DNA of 64,000 nucleotides from Pseudomonas sp. ANT_J12 (GCF_008370045.1 NZ_VOBN01000007.1:124001-188000), one strand, 5' to 3'. Shown: positions 17,525 to 26,353, numbered from the stretch's first letter. A program made the numbers and translations. The notes: a model not told the origin generated them from the sequence alone.

Positions 17525-17634
17525 TGATCGTTCCCACGCTCCGCGTGGGAACGCAGCCCGGGACGCTCCGCGTCCCAAGAGCCGAACGCGGAGCGTCCGA
17601 AGAGGCATTCCCACGCAGAGCGTGGGAACGATCA
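17525..17634. repeat. REPIN type A between gbcA and the phosphoesterase gene
   Basis: TGATCGTTCCCACGC to GCGTGGGAACGATCA. It sits at a convergent gene junction and directly abuts the TGA of the minus-strand phosphoesterase (17635-17637). Its terminal TCA supplies a second in-frame stop on that strand. Confidence 0.9.
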
Positions 17635-18882
17635 TCATCTAAGGGAAGACCACCGCACCGACCCATCCTCGCCAATAAACGTCTCCTCGATGTTCTCCCC
17701 CACCAGCCGCACTTTCACGTAACCGTTCAACACCCGATCCGGGTATTCCTCGTCCCGCGCATTCTCGGTTTCCGACCACAACACCCGCGAATGCCCGTTC
17801 AGCTCGCTGGCATTGCCATACGGAATCGCCCCATGCCCGGCGCACCGCGCATGTAGCCCGCCCTGGGCGGCGTAGCAGATGCCGTTGTGCAAATGCCCCC
17901 AATACCAGTAATCCGGCTCACGCCCCAAGGCATCGCACACTGGTTGATACAGCGCCGTCTTGTTGTGCCCGGAAATATCGAAGCCCTGGTGGTGGCTGAG
18001 CACCATGATCTTCTTGCGCTGAGGCAGCTGTTTCATCCAGGCGATCTGCTCTTTGTTTAGCGTGCCGTCCATGTACAGGTTGATCGCGTCCGAGGCGTAG
18101 GCCGTGTCGAGCCCGACCACCAGCCAGTCATCGTTGTACAACGCGAAATAACTGGTGCCCTGCTGCGTCGGGAAGCGCTTGGCCAGTTCCTTGTAGTAGC
18201 CATGGGCGCCGCTGTACATCTCGTGATTGGAATTGAGGGTGAACGAGCCGTGCTTGCCCATGGGCCAGCCGACCATGTCGACGTCTTCCTGGGAGTGAGT
18301 GCCGGCGTAATACACGTCCCCCAAGTGAATGGTGAAATCGGCCTGGGCCAGTTGCATCTGGTTGGCCACCGCCACCGCCGGGGCATGGCTGTCGAACGGC
18401 CCGGTGCCCCAGTCGCCGGCAATCGCCAGAATCACGTCGCTGTCCATTTTCATCAGCGCCGGGGTGGTGGCGAACGGCGCGTGATGGCGCAGGTTTTCGA
18501 TCCACTTCAGCAACGCCTCGCTCCACAGCAAGTCCAGCAGTTCCCACTTGCGACAACCGAGCAGACTGCCGTCCTTGAGCACCCGGGTTTGCAACTCGTC
18601 GGTGGATTGCGGCAACGGGGTGGCGTTGCCGATGTGCAGGATCGACAAGCCGTGGGACAACTCCCACGGCACGCTCGGTTCATCGTCCGGCAAGTCGCCG
18701 TGCTTGAGCACGTATTGCGCCTGGTCGTGACCGCGCTGCAGCAGCGCGACAATGGCCTCGAACTCTTGCGGCTCCAGCTCGCTGACGAGTTTCTTCCACG
18801 ACATTTCCAGCCGCGTGAACAGCCCGTGCAGGCGCAGCTTGACCTTGTCGTACTCATGTTCCCAATGACTGACTAATGACAT
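17635..18882 (-). CDS. Metallophosphoesterase
   Basis: A 415-residue protein with a calcineurin-like metallophosphoesterase domain from about residue 150. The five motifs are visible: GDWGTG (D157), HLGDVYY (D189), NSNHEM (H220), a later LSHHQ and WGHLHNG. There is no signal peptide. The N-terminal 145 residues are helical and not recognised; they may be a partner-binding part. It is the last gene of the unit with the membrane cytochrome c (27 bases apart) and the GMC-hydrolase fusion. Substrate unknown; the association suggests a role in lipid or sterol-like metabolism, which is inference. Confidence 0.85.
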   Translation of the reverse strand: MSLVSHWEHEYDKVKLRLHGLFTRLEMSWKKLVSELEPQEFEAIVALLQRGHDQAQYVLKHGDLPDDEPSVPWELSHGLSILHIGNATPLPQSTDELQTRVLKDGSLLGCRKWELLDLLWSEALLKWIENLRHHAPFATTPALMKMDSDVILAIAGDWGTGPFDSHAPAVAVANQMQLAQADFTIHLGDVYYAGTHSQEDVDMVGWPMGKHGSFTLNSNHEMYSGAHGYYKELAKRFPTQQGTSYFALYNDDWLVVGLDTAYASDAINLYMDGTLNKEQIAWMKQLPQRKKIMVLSHHQGFDISGHNKTALYQPVCDALGREPDYWYWGHLHNGICYAAQGGLHARCAGHGAIPYGNASELNGHSRVLWSETENARDEEYPDRVLNGYVKVRLVGENIEETFIGEDGSVRWSSLR

Positions 18883-18909
18883 GTTGGCCTTCCTCCATCC
18901 GTAGTGGGA

Positions 18910-20769
18910 TCACAGGGTTTTCATGAATTCGATGAGCGCCCGTTTATCGACATCCGACAGCTGCGTGCCATACAGGTGGCCGCTGTTGTGGTTGCCTTCC
19001 AGTCGTGTGTCGTATTTGAAGCCCCCCGGGATTTGGGTGGTGGTGACGAAGCCGACCTTCTGCTGGTCGTAGACGTCGGAACCGGTGAAGAACACCGGCG
19101 GCCGCTGTTCCGGTGGTTGCAGCAAATCCCACAGGGTCGGCACCGAACCGTTGTGCAGGTAAGGCGCGCGCATCCAGATGCCGTCGGTCGGGGTGTTGCT
19201 GTAGCTCTGGGTCTTGCGATAGGCGTTGAAGTCGAACGGCGGTTTCTTGAAGCCGTGGAACGCGGTCACCAGACCGGTGGTGAACGAGTCCAGGCGATGG
19301 GGATCGGTGCCCAGTTCATCGATGTTGGTGGTGACCTGGCCGGTGTCGGTGCGGCCGAACTCATGGCACCCGGCGCAGTTCTTGTCCCACACCGGTTTGC
19401 CCTGGGCAACCTTGGCCTGATCCAGCGCCCACGGCCACTTCGGTGGCTGGGTGCCGAGCAGCCAATTGGTCACGCGGTTGAAGCTTTCCGGCAGCACCGA
19501 TTCCGGCGTCGCGCCCACGGCCATGGCCGCCGCGTAGTTGCGCTCGTGGATGTCGTTGTTGTTGCCGTCCCAGTGCAGGTACAGCGACTCCCGGGGTTTC
19601 TGGTTCCAGACTTGCGGCAGGTCGACGGTGCCGATGGTCGAGTCATCCGGGAAGCCGAACACCACCATTTTGGTCGGGTTGAAGGTGTCGGTGCGCCCCG
19701 GTCCTTGAGGTGGGCGCAGCTTCTGCCAGGCGTACGCCTGTTTCTGCGCGAGCAACGCGCTCTTGGCCATCGGGATGATCAGGTAGCGGTTGTAAATCCG
19801 CTCGAAAAAGCCGAGCTGGAACTTGCTGTTGATCGCCGTCATCACCGCGTCGGTGGTGAATTTCGGATCGCTCGCGCAATCGTAGGCGAACCATTGGAAG
19901 GCCTGGAGTTGCAAGGTGTTGGCCGGCGCGGTGGCCACCGTTTTGGCGACGTCGCTGGCATTCGCGCGGTAGGAACCGGTGTGGCACAGGGCGCAGTTCG
20001 GCTCCACGGTCGGGTAGCCGATCTGCCGCTTGGCCATCCCGACGGGCAGGTCCTTGCCGTTTTCGTAGAGGAAGCCGAAGACTTCATAGCCGCCGGGTTT
20101 CGGCAGTTTCTCCGGGCACATCTGCGGCAGTACGGCGAACAGGTAATACGGGATGCGTGCTTCGATACCGAGGCCGATGGCGGCGTATTTGTAGTGGTCT
20201 TCATCCGAGGCGTATTTCTCTGCCGGCACCACTCGCAGCATTTGGTACCAGGTTTCGTAGCCGATAAACCCCAGCAGCAGCACCACTACCAGCGTCCCGA
20301 CCTTGAAGCCGTGGCTTTGCCAGCGCAGCGCCCATCCGGCGCGCCACTCCCGCCAGCCGTCGCACAGCAGCGCCAACGGCCGAGTGGCCGGCGTGGTGCC
20401 GAGGTACAGCAGGATCCCGAGGATCAGGAACATGCTCAAGTCGCCGAGGAACATCGGCACGAACACCGTGGCCTGGTTGCTGGTGTTGATCAGGTAGATC
20501 CAGAACGCCACGGCGATCAGCCGCGACAACACGCACAACCAGGAATGCACCACAAACCGTGGCGCGTTGAAGCCCGACGGCATGTAGAACACGCTGATCC
20601 CCACCAGCAACATGCCGGCGTTTTCCAGCCAGGGATCGGAGAGTTGCGGCGGCAGGCCGAGCATCGACGTCAGCAGCGCCGGGGCAAACAGGGCTGGCAG
20701 CGCGAAGAACATGTTCATCACGATGCCTAGCCAGATGAAGCGTTGAAACCAGCGGATGTAACTGTCCAT
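18910..20769 (-). CDS. Membrane-anchored di-haem cytochrome c
   Basis: A 619-residue protein with about five membrane segments in the first 175 residues (around 9-35, 50-66, 80-95, 102-124, 157-173), then a large, probably periplasmic region with two haem c motifs, CALCH at 259-263 and CAGCH at 465-469. The C-terminal part resembles the di-haem cytochrome/peroxidase fold (GIWMRAPYLHNGSVPTLWDL). I chose MDSYIRW as start because AAGGAA lies about 10 bases before it. Next to a GMC oxidoreductase, it is a plausible electron acceptor leading to the respiratory chain. Exact family name not certain. Confidence 0.75.
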   Translation of the reverse strand: MDSYIRWFQRFIWLGIVMNMFFALPALFAPALLTSMLGLPPQLSDPWLENAGMLLVGISVFYMPSGFNAPRFVVHSWLCVLSRLIAVAFWIYLINTSNQATVFVPMFLGDLSMFLILGILLYLGTTPATRPLALLCDGWREWRAGWALRWQSHGFKVGTLVVVLLLGFIGYETWYQMLRVVPAEKYASDEDHYKYAAIGLGIEARIPYYLFAVLPQMCPEKLPKPGGYEVFGFLYENGKDLPVGMAKRQIGYPTVEPNCALCHTGSYRANASDVAKTVATAPANTLQLQAFQWFAYDCASDPKFTTDAVMTAINSKFQLGFFERIYNRYLIIPMAKSALLAQKQAYAWQKLRPPQGPGRTDTFNPTKMVVFGFPDDSTIGTVDLPQVWNQKPRESLYLHWDGNNNDIHERNYAAAMAVGATPESVLPESFNRVTNWLLGTQPPKWPWALDQAKVAQGKPVWDKNCAGCHEFGRTDTGQVTTNIDELGTDPHRLDSFTTGLVTAFHGFKKPPFDFNAYRKTQSYSNTPTDGIWMRAPYLHNGSVPTLWDLLQPPEQRPPVFFTGSDVYDQQKVGFVTTTQIPGGFKYDTRLEGNHNSGHLYGTQLSDVDKRALIEFMKTL

Positions 20770-20820
20770 ATCATCCATTTCCTTGTGCAAGACCCGCAGA
20801 GGTGTAGCGCCTGGTAAATC

Positions 20821-20892
20821 GCCTTCGCGGGCAAGCCTCGCTCCTACAGGTTTCGCGTCGCTTTTGTAGGAGCGAGGCTTGCCCGCGAAGGG
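20821..20892. repeat. REPIN type B between the GMC-hydrolase and cytochrome genes
   Basis: GCCTTCGCGGGCAAGCCTCG and its complement, separated by a short 20-bp centre. It occupies most of the gap inside the three-gene unit. Confidence 0.88.
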
Positions 20893-20910
20893 GTCGCCTC
20901 GGTCTACCGC

Positions 20911-23900
20911 CTAGCCGATAGCGGTTTTCTCCAGGTGTTGCAGGATGATCGGGTACACATCCACCACCGCGTCCTTGCCGAACATGCAGTCGATGTGGCC
21001 ATACCCCGGCACCACGTGCCGGCTGTAGCGCTCCGGCCCGTGGGCCTTGCACACCCGCTCGAAGGTCTTGAGCGTGCTTTGCGGCAGGTAACACTGGTTG
21101 TCCGCGCCGCTGATGAAACAGATCGGCATGCTCAGCCGATCGAAGTGCGACATGTACACGTCTTCACCCTTGAAGTTCACCAGATGACCTTTGCGCACAA
21201 TCAGCGCCAGGTGCTCGAAGGTGTGCATGTTCGACTCGCCGAACAGTTCGTGCAGGTTGTCGTGCAGGGTTTCGTTGAGGGTGTCGTGGCGGTACAGCGA
21301 CGCATACATGAAGGTGATGCGGTGGCACACCGGGTTGGTGCAATAGCCCTGGGCCTCGATCCGCGCGTAGCCGTTGAGGGCTTTGTCGTAGAGTTTGTTG
21401 AACCAGTTTTCCTTGTTGTCGGCGTAGGCGGTGAGGGATTTCACACCCATCGCATCGAGCATCCCCGGCAGGTGCAAACCGGCCTTCAGCCCCGTCGCCG
21501 TCGCTACCACGGTATCCGCCGCAATCTGCGAACAAACCACCGAGCGCACCCCTTGCAACCCGGCCAGCAGCGACATGAAGAAGGTCGTCGCGCCGTAGCA
21601 ATGCACCACGCATTGCACATCTTTCGCCTGAGTCGCCTGCCGGATCTGCGCGATGGCCGCTTTGAAGTCGTACTCGGCGATCTGGTCGCCGTTCCATTCC
21701 TGCTTGCTCGCCGGCAGCAGGATGCTCACCCGCAGATCCAGCAGCCACACGTCGTATTCGTGCTTGCACAGGAATTCCAGCAGGTTGGTCTGGATGGTGT
21801 CGGTGGAGAAAATGTTCGAGCCCACGCCCAACCCATGCACCAGCATCACCGGGCCTTTAGTGCCGCCCTGATAACGGGTCAGGCGCAGCTCCACGTTGTC
21901 CTCGGTCTGGAAGAAATGCACGCTCGGTGGCGGCGCATCCAGCGGTCGTTTCAGCCGCGGCGGCGCGTCCGGGTTGAAGTAGATGTCGCCAGCAAACACT
22001 CCGCCGTAACTCTCCCAGAGAATCCCGGCGAAGAACTTGCCGAACCGCGCCAGGCCTTCGATGCGCTCGCGTTCGTTGCGCGCATTCAGCACTTTCATGG
22101 TGGTCATTTGCTTGGCGAAGTCGGTCGGGTGGATGTGCATCACCCCGGAGCCAATCACCGCGCCAGTCTTGTCCGGCCCGTTGTACAGCGTGACGTAGAG
22201 GGTGCTGGTGTCGTGCCAGATATTCAGCACGCCGTTGTCTTCGGGCACGGTTTTGAAGGCGCTGAAGAAATAGTCGTGACCGTCCTCGGCGGTCAGTTTC
22301 ATGTCGTATTTCATGTGGCGTACGCCGACCTGTTCCTCGAACTGCTCGAACAGGTTGAACACGCCGTTGCTGGCGGTCAGTGGCTGCGGCGACAGGCCCG
22401 GAGCATTCAGCGTGCCGACCAGGGTCGCGGCATGTTCCGGTTCCTTGATCATGCGGTTGAGGTCGTTGGCGGTGATGGTCAGGGTGAACTCGATGGGCGA
22501 GTTTTCCGCTTCGCCACGGGTGGCCGCCGCTTCATACAGCTTGAGGTCGGTGCCTTGGGCCTGGGTGAAATCCTTGGAGAAGTAGCCCTTCATGGTTTCG
22601 GTGAACTGCACGCCGAGCGTCGGCGGCGCCACCTGTTTACGCGGCGCTGACGGCAGCGTGTAGTCGATCTGCCAACCGCGATCCGCCGCCAGCAGGCCCA
22701 TGTTGCGCTCGCTCACCGCCGAGATGGTCAGCAGCGGATTGACCGCCAGGGACGTCGGGATCACCGCGCCGTCGGTCACGTACAAACCGGCGTACACGTC
22801 AGTGCCACTCGCACCGCTGAACACCTGGCCCTTGTGGTTGACCACGCCCTGCCCCGCGTCCTCGCCCATCACGCAGCCGCCCAACGGGTGGACAGAAACG
22901 ATGCTGTGCTTGAGCAGTTTGGTCCAGATCGGGTTCTCGACCCAGATCCCGCCCAGCGCCTTGGTGCTCAGGTGCAGGCGCTCGTTGCCGATTTTGACGT
23001 TCTCCTGCTCGCCGACGCCCGGCCAATCGATACGCAGTTGATCCTTGCTGTCGAGCACCATCCGGCCTTTGCCATCGTCGTGGCTCATGATCAGGTAGGT
23101 CTGCATGTTGTGCAGCGCGCCGTAATACGGGCCACGCAGGAAGCTTTCGGCCTCGCGCTCCTTGTATTTCAGCTTGCCGCTGAAGCTGTCGTCAGTGGCT
23201 TTGCCGATCAGTTCAGCGAACCCGGCCATGCTCGGCACCATCGGCCGGCCGAGGGCGCCGGGGATCGAGCCTTCTTCGATGACCATGCGGCTGCGCCAGT
23301 CGCCTTCGGTGCGCATGTCGATGATCGAGGTGATGCACGGACCGACTGGCTGCAGTTCCTTGGCCGGATGGGCGCCGAAACCGATGCCGTTGATCGGCTG
23401 TTCGCAGTTGTGGCCGAAGCCGAGGATGTCACCGTTGCCGCTCATGTTTTCGCCGAGCTGGTTGGACGTGGACAAACCTTTGTCCCTAGAGCGCAGGAGG
23501 ATTTCGGTGGAGCCCAGGGTGCCGGCGGAAACGACCACGATGTCGGCTTTGACGAACAGCGTTGGCGCCGAGAATTTCTCACGGCCGCTGTCCAGGTACT
23601 GGAAGTGCACGATCCAGCCATCGCCGTCGCGCTCCAGATGCCGCACTTCGGCCTGGCAGAAAATCTCCGCGCCGTGGTTCCAGGCGTCCGGCAGGTAGTT
23701 CATCAACGTGGTGTTCTTGGCCTTGTTATTACAGCCCGAGACGCAATCGCCGCAGTGGTTGCACGGCAGTTGTTCGACGCCGACGTGGTTGAGGTTGTTC
23801 GGCAGTTTGTCGAAGGTCACGTTGATCGGCGGCCGGTAGAAGTGCGCGCCTTGCTTGAGGTAATCCGCCGATTTCTTGTTGGCTTCCAGTTTCGGCAACA

Positions 23901-24363
23901 CCGGGGAGGTGCTGGGATAAGGCGTCGGTTTGAGCATTTCCCGAGCCCGGGCGTAACCGTCCTTGAGCAAGGTGTCGCGATGTTCACGCACCGCCAGCGG
24001 CCAGCGCGGATCGTCGAACACGCCAGGCTCCGGTTCCAGGGCCACGTTGGCGTTGATCAGCGACGTACCGCCCAAACCGCAACCGACCACCACGTTCTGC
24101 TGGGCGTTGACGTGCAGATCGAACAACCCGGTGCGCGAGCCGATGTGGCCGTCCGGGTCATGCACCTGCAATTCCTCGGTGGCCGCGATCATGGTGTTCG
24201 GGTATTCCCCAGGCTGCATCTCCCGCCCGCGCTCCAGCAGGCACACCCGCTTGCCCGCCCGGGACAGGCGTGAAGCCGCGATCCCGCCGCCATAGCCGGA
24301 GCCGATGACGATCACGTCGTAGTGTTCCTTGATGTCGCTGATGGGCGTAGCGATCCGGGTCAT
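20911..24363 (-). CDS. GMC oxidoreductase / alpha-beta hydrolase fusion protein
   Basis: A 1150-residue protein with three parts. Residues 1 to about 575 are a GMC-family FAD oxidoreductase resembling cholesterol-oxidase-like enzymes: GSGYGG at 21-26, GCGLGGTSLIN at 94-104, and a C-terminal NPLLTISA motif. Residues 201, 204, 207 and 211 are cysteines in a Cx2Cx2Cx3C pattern. A middle beta-rich region (about 590-800) is unassigned. From about 850 an alpha/beta hydrolase follows (MLVHGLGVGSN); its nucleophile elbow reads HCYGA, giving a probable Cys922-Asp1088-His1123 triad instead of serine. The start MTRIATP has an AGAGGAAAAG sequence upstream. Likely oxidises a hydrophobic alcohol and cleaves an ester or similar bond; substrate unknown. 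Confidence 0.82.
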   Translation of the reverse strand: MTRIATPISDIKEHYDVIVIGSGYGGGIAASRLSRAGKRVCLLERGREMQPGEYPNTMIAATEELQVHDPDGHIGSRTGLFDLHVNAQQNVVVGCGLGGTSLINANVALEPEPGVFDDPRWPLAVREHRDTLLKDGYARAREMLKPTPYPSTSPVLPKLEANKKSADYLKQGAHFYRPPINVTFDKLPNNLNHVGVEQLPCNHCGDCVSGCNNKAKNTTLMNYLPDAWNHGAEIFCQAEVRHLERDGDGWIVHFQYLDSGREKFSAPTLFVKADIVVVSAGTLGSTEILLRSRDKGLSTSNQLGENMSGNGDILGFGHNCEQPINGIGFGAHPAKELQPVGPCITSIIDMRTEGDWRSRMVIEEGSIPGALGRPMVPSMAGFAELIGKATDDSFSGKLKYKEREAESFLRGPYYGALHNMQTYLIMSHDDGKGRMVLDSKDQLRIDWPGVGEQENVKIGNERLHLSTKALGGIWVENPIWTKLLKHSIVSVHPLGGCVMGEDAGQGVVNHKGQVFSGASGTDVYAGLYVTDGAVIPTSLAVNPLLTISAVSERNMGLLAADRGWQIDYTLPSAPRKQVAPPTLGVQFTETMKGYFSKDFTQAQGTDLKLYEAAATRGEAENSPIEFTLTITANDLNRMIKEPEHAATLVGTLNAPGLSPQPLTASNGVFNLFEQFEEQVGVRHMKYDMKLTAEDGHDYFFSAFKTVPEDNGVLNIWHDTSTLYVTLYNGPDKTGAVIGSGVMHIHPTDFAKQMTTMKVLNARNERERIEGLARFGKFFAGILWESYGGVFAGDIYFNPDAPPRLKRPLDAPPPSVHFFQTEDNVELRLTRYQGGTKGPVMLVHGLGVGSNIFSTDTIQTNLLEFLCKHEYDVWLLDLRVSILLPASKQEWNGDQIAEYDFKAAIAQIRQATQAKDVQCVVHCYGATTFFMSLLAGLQGVRSVVCSQIAADTVVATATGLKAGLHLPGMLDAMGVKSLTAYADNKENWFNKLYDKALNGYARIEAQGYCTNPVCHRITFMYASLYRHDTLNETLHDNLHELFGESNMHTFEHLALIVRKGHLVNFKGEDVYMSHFDRLSMPICFISGADNQCYLPQSTLKTFERVCKAHGPERYSRHVVPGYGHIDCMFGKDAVVDVYPIILQHLEKTAIG

Positions 24364-24774
24364 GGTTCTTTTCCTCTCAGGCTGATGGGGCAACTCTGCG
24401 GTTGCCTGCAATCAATGGGCGAACGAACACCTGGCCACCGGGCGAACCCGGCGGCAGCAAGCTGTGTCAGTGCAAAGGTCTGGCGCTATAGACGCGCACG
24501 CTGATTGACGGCCCGGCGATGGATTCGCTTGCGCAGCGAAGTCACGGCGGCCGGGACGCAGGTCGTGCAGGGAATGGGGTGCGAGCGGTGTGGCTGGCTA
24601 TCCATCACGCGTTCTCCCTGAACCAGATGTGGATAAGTGGCGGCTGTCCTTTTGTAACTGGTTAGTGAAGACACGCGGCAGTTTGAAGTCAAGGAAGTGC
24701 CTTAGAACTGTATGAAATCTGATCTATAGCGTTCGGGCCTATGAACGGCGTGGCTTGCAGGGTTTAGCGAACAA
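24364..24774. other. Upstream region of the GMC-hydrolase gene
   Basis: No convincing gene. It includes the probable promoter and ribosome site of the minus-strand GMC-hydrolase gene and one DnaA-box-like TGTGGATAA at 24628-24636 (minus orientation). A 39-codon ORF preceded by GGGAG at 24486-24605 (minus) is too weak to call. Confidence 0.4.
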
Positions 24775-25330
24775 GTTATCCACACCTTCGCCCACAGCAA
24801 ATGGGGACAACTATGGGTTTCCCTGGAATTAGCCTGATAAATACTGAAGAAAAACCGTGACTTATCCAGAAGCAGGGTTTGCAGAGGTGATTGGGTGTTT
24901 TTTGATCAAAAGCCTGGAGGGCACGTTGTGTATGGCGTGTAGCGGATGGCGAACACCTTATCCACAGAAGCGCCAACAGACTTTGGGGGCAACTTTGGCG
25001 GATCTGTGGAAAACCGCTGATAGCTTCGATAAATCGGGGTTCGCAGGCGGTTTAACGAGTTAAAACGATGAATTGGGTGTTTTTTGATCAGTCGCTCGAT
25101 AGGCCCGGTTTATATAGCCTGTAGCGGACAGCGAACATCTTATCCACAGAAGCGCCAACAGAGATTGGGGGCAAGTATTGGTTCCTGGGCAAAGTTATCC
25201 TCGGGAAAAAGCCCGAAAAAACCGTAGGTTAGGCTGGTTGTTTTTTGTACGGAGGGTTGCAGGGCCCGGTTTGTATGGGGTGTAGCGAGGGGCGAACATG
25301 TTATCCACAGAAGCGCTAACAGGGATTGTG
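24728..25330. repeat. Degenerate tandem array of about 182-bp units, each with a DnaA-box-like TTATCCACA
   Basis: Four copies of TTATCCACA on the plus strand start at 24776, 24958, 25140 and 25301, so the intervals are 182, 182 and 161 bp. Flanking blocks recur with each: GTGTAGCGGA-like sequence about 20 bases upstream, GAAGCGCCAACAG right after, and GGGTGTTTTTTGATCA in the spacers of two units. Near matches (TTATCCAGA at 24862; TGTGGAAAA near 25005) add weaker boxes. TTATCCACA is the consensus bacterial DnaA box. No gene is present. The chromosomal origin is not here, since dnaA, dnaN, rpmH and gidA are absent. Confidence 0.75.
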
Positions 25331-25350
25331 CATAAATCCTGAAAATCCCC

Positions 25351-25681
25351 TTGTAGGAGCAAAGCTTGCTCGCGATAGCAGTGGATCAGACAACATCGAT
25401 GTTGGATGTGACGGCCTCTTCGCGAGCAAGCTTTGCTCCTACAGAGGGTTGGCTTAGGCCCCCACGACCTGTAGGAGCAGAGCTTGCTCGCGAAAGCGGT
25501 GGGTCAGGCGACATCGATGTTGGATGTGATGGCCTCTTCGCGAGCAAGCTTTGCTCCTACAGAGAGTTGGCTTGGGCTCCCGCGACCTGTAGGAGCAGAG
25601 CTTGCTCGCGAAAGCGGTGGGTCAGGCGACATCGATGTTGGATGGGATGGCCTCTTCGCGAGCAAGCTTTGCTCCTACAGG
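25351..25681. repeat. Three tandem type B REPINs, 118-bp period
   Basis: Left arms TGTAGGAGCAAAGCTTGCTC start at 25352, 25470 and 25588, exactly 118 bp apart, each paired with an inverted GCGAGCAAGCTTTGCTCCTA arm and a shared centre containing GACATCGATGTTGGATG. The long ORF on the plus strand here is only translated repeat. Confidence 0.93.
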
Positions 25682-25695
25682 GGTTGGCTTGGGCC

Positions 25696-26262
25696 TTATG
25701 GCCGGTACATCAGATAGGCCTCACCGGTGACCCGAATCATCGGATGCGGCGTGATCTGGCAGGTATCAACAATCCGAAACCCATGCCGCTCATAAAACCG
25801 CCGGGCGCCGGTGTTCACCGCGTAATCGATCAAACTCAAGCCGTTGAGCCCCAATTGATTGGCGCGGTCGTAAGCGTAAGCGAGGAATTGTTGGCCCAAG
25901 CCCTGATTGCGCCAGCCTTCGTGCAGCGCCAGGCTCGAAATGTAGAGGGTGTCGGGGATTTCCATCGTGGCGTACGGCGCCAGGACGGGATCGGTAACCG
26001 GCGCGGCCTGCGGATCGTGACGCATCACGTAGCTGTGCAACATGCCGACAACCTCGCCCCCGGCCTCTGCGATCAGGCAGTTCTGGTAAGAGAAATCGAC
26101 GTCGTCACGGGCATAGCGACTGGCGCCGACGTCCAGCAGATCCTGGCCGGGCCGGGCCAGTTGGCTCCAGATGTAATCCGCCGCGCCTTCCGATGAAATC
26201 TGAAACAGACGAGCAATCTCCCGCGCATCCGAGCGCAGGGCCGAACGAAATTCAACGGGCAT
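25696..26262 (-). CDS. GNAT family N-acetyltransferase
   Basis: A 188-residue GCN5-related acetyltransferase that would move an acetyl group from acetyl-CoA to an amine. The start MPVEFRSALRSDAREIARLF is typical of the N-terminal strand and helix. The acetyl-CoA loop is seen in LALHEGWRNQGLGQQFL (about 110-126), followed by GARRFYERHGFRIVD. I used the internal ATG, which has GGAG upstream. It follows the ETF genes on the same strand after a half REPIN. Substrate unknown. Confidence 0.88.
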   Translation of the reverse strand: MPVEFRSALRSDAREIARLFQISSEGAADYIWSQLARPGQDLLDVGASRYARDDVDFSYQNCLIAEAGGEVVGMLHSYVMRHDPQAAPVTDPVLAPYATMEIPDTLYISSLALHEGWRNQGLGQQFLAYAYDRANQLGLNGLSLIDYAVNTGARRFYERHGFRIVDTCQITPHPMIRVTGEAYLMYRP

Positions 26263-26301
26263 TATTTTCTCCGACAGGATGGCGAGCTCAGGCGGCAAAG
26301 A

Positions 26302-26353
26302 GGGACGCAGAGCGCCCCGGGCGGCATTCCCACGCAGAGCGTGGGAACGATCA
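26302..26353. repeat. Half REPIN type A at the ETF-beta stop codon
   Basis: Only the right half of the element is present (GGCATTCCCACGC to GCGTGGGAACGATCA). Its last three bases (TCA, 26351-26353) are the TGA stop codon of the minus-strand ETF beta gene. Confidence 0.85.

Noticed and set aside
24486..24605. 39-codon minus-strand ORF with a GGGAG upstream and a CTTC cysteine pair
   Set aside because: A possible leader peptide ahead of the GMC-hydrolase gene, but too short and basic to support without conservation data.
24728..25330. Chromosomal replication origin
   Set aside because: The DnaA boxes suggest it, but none of the usual oriC neighbours (dnaA, dnaN, rpmH, gidA/mnmG) is present and no AT-rich unwinding region is obvious.
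25351..25681. CRISPR array
   Set aside because: The regular 118-bp period comes from REPINs with conserved centres; there are no short direct repeats with unique spacers and no cas genes.
25366..26196. Plus-strand ORF with internally repeated protein sequence
   Set aside because: It is translated from three tandem REPINs and then the antisense of the GNAT gene; the repetition comes from DNA repeats, not a repeat protein.
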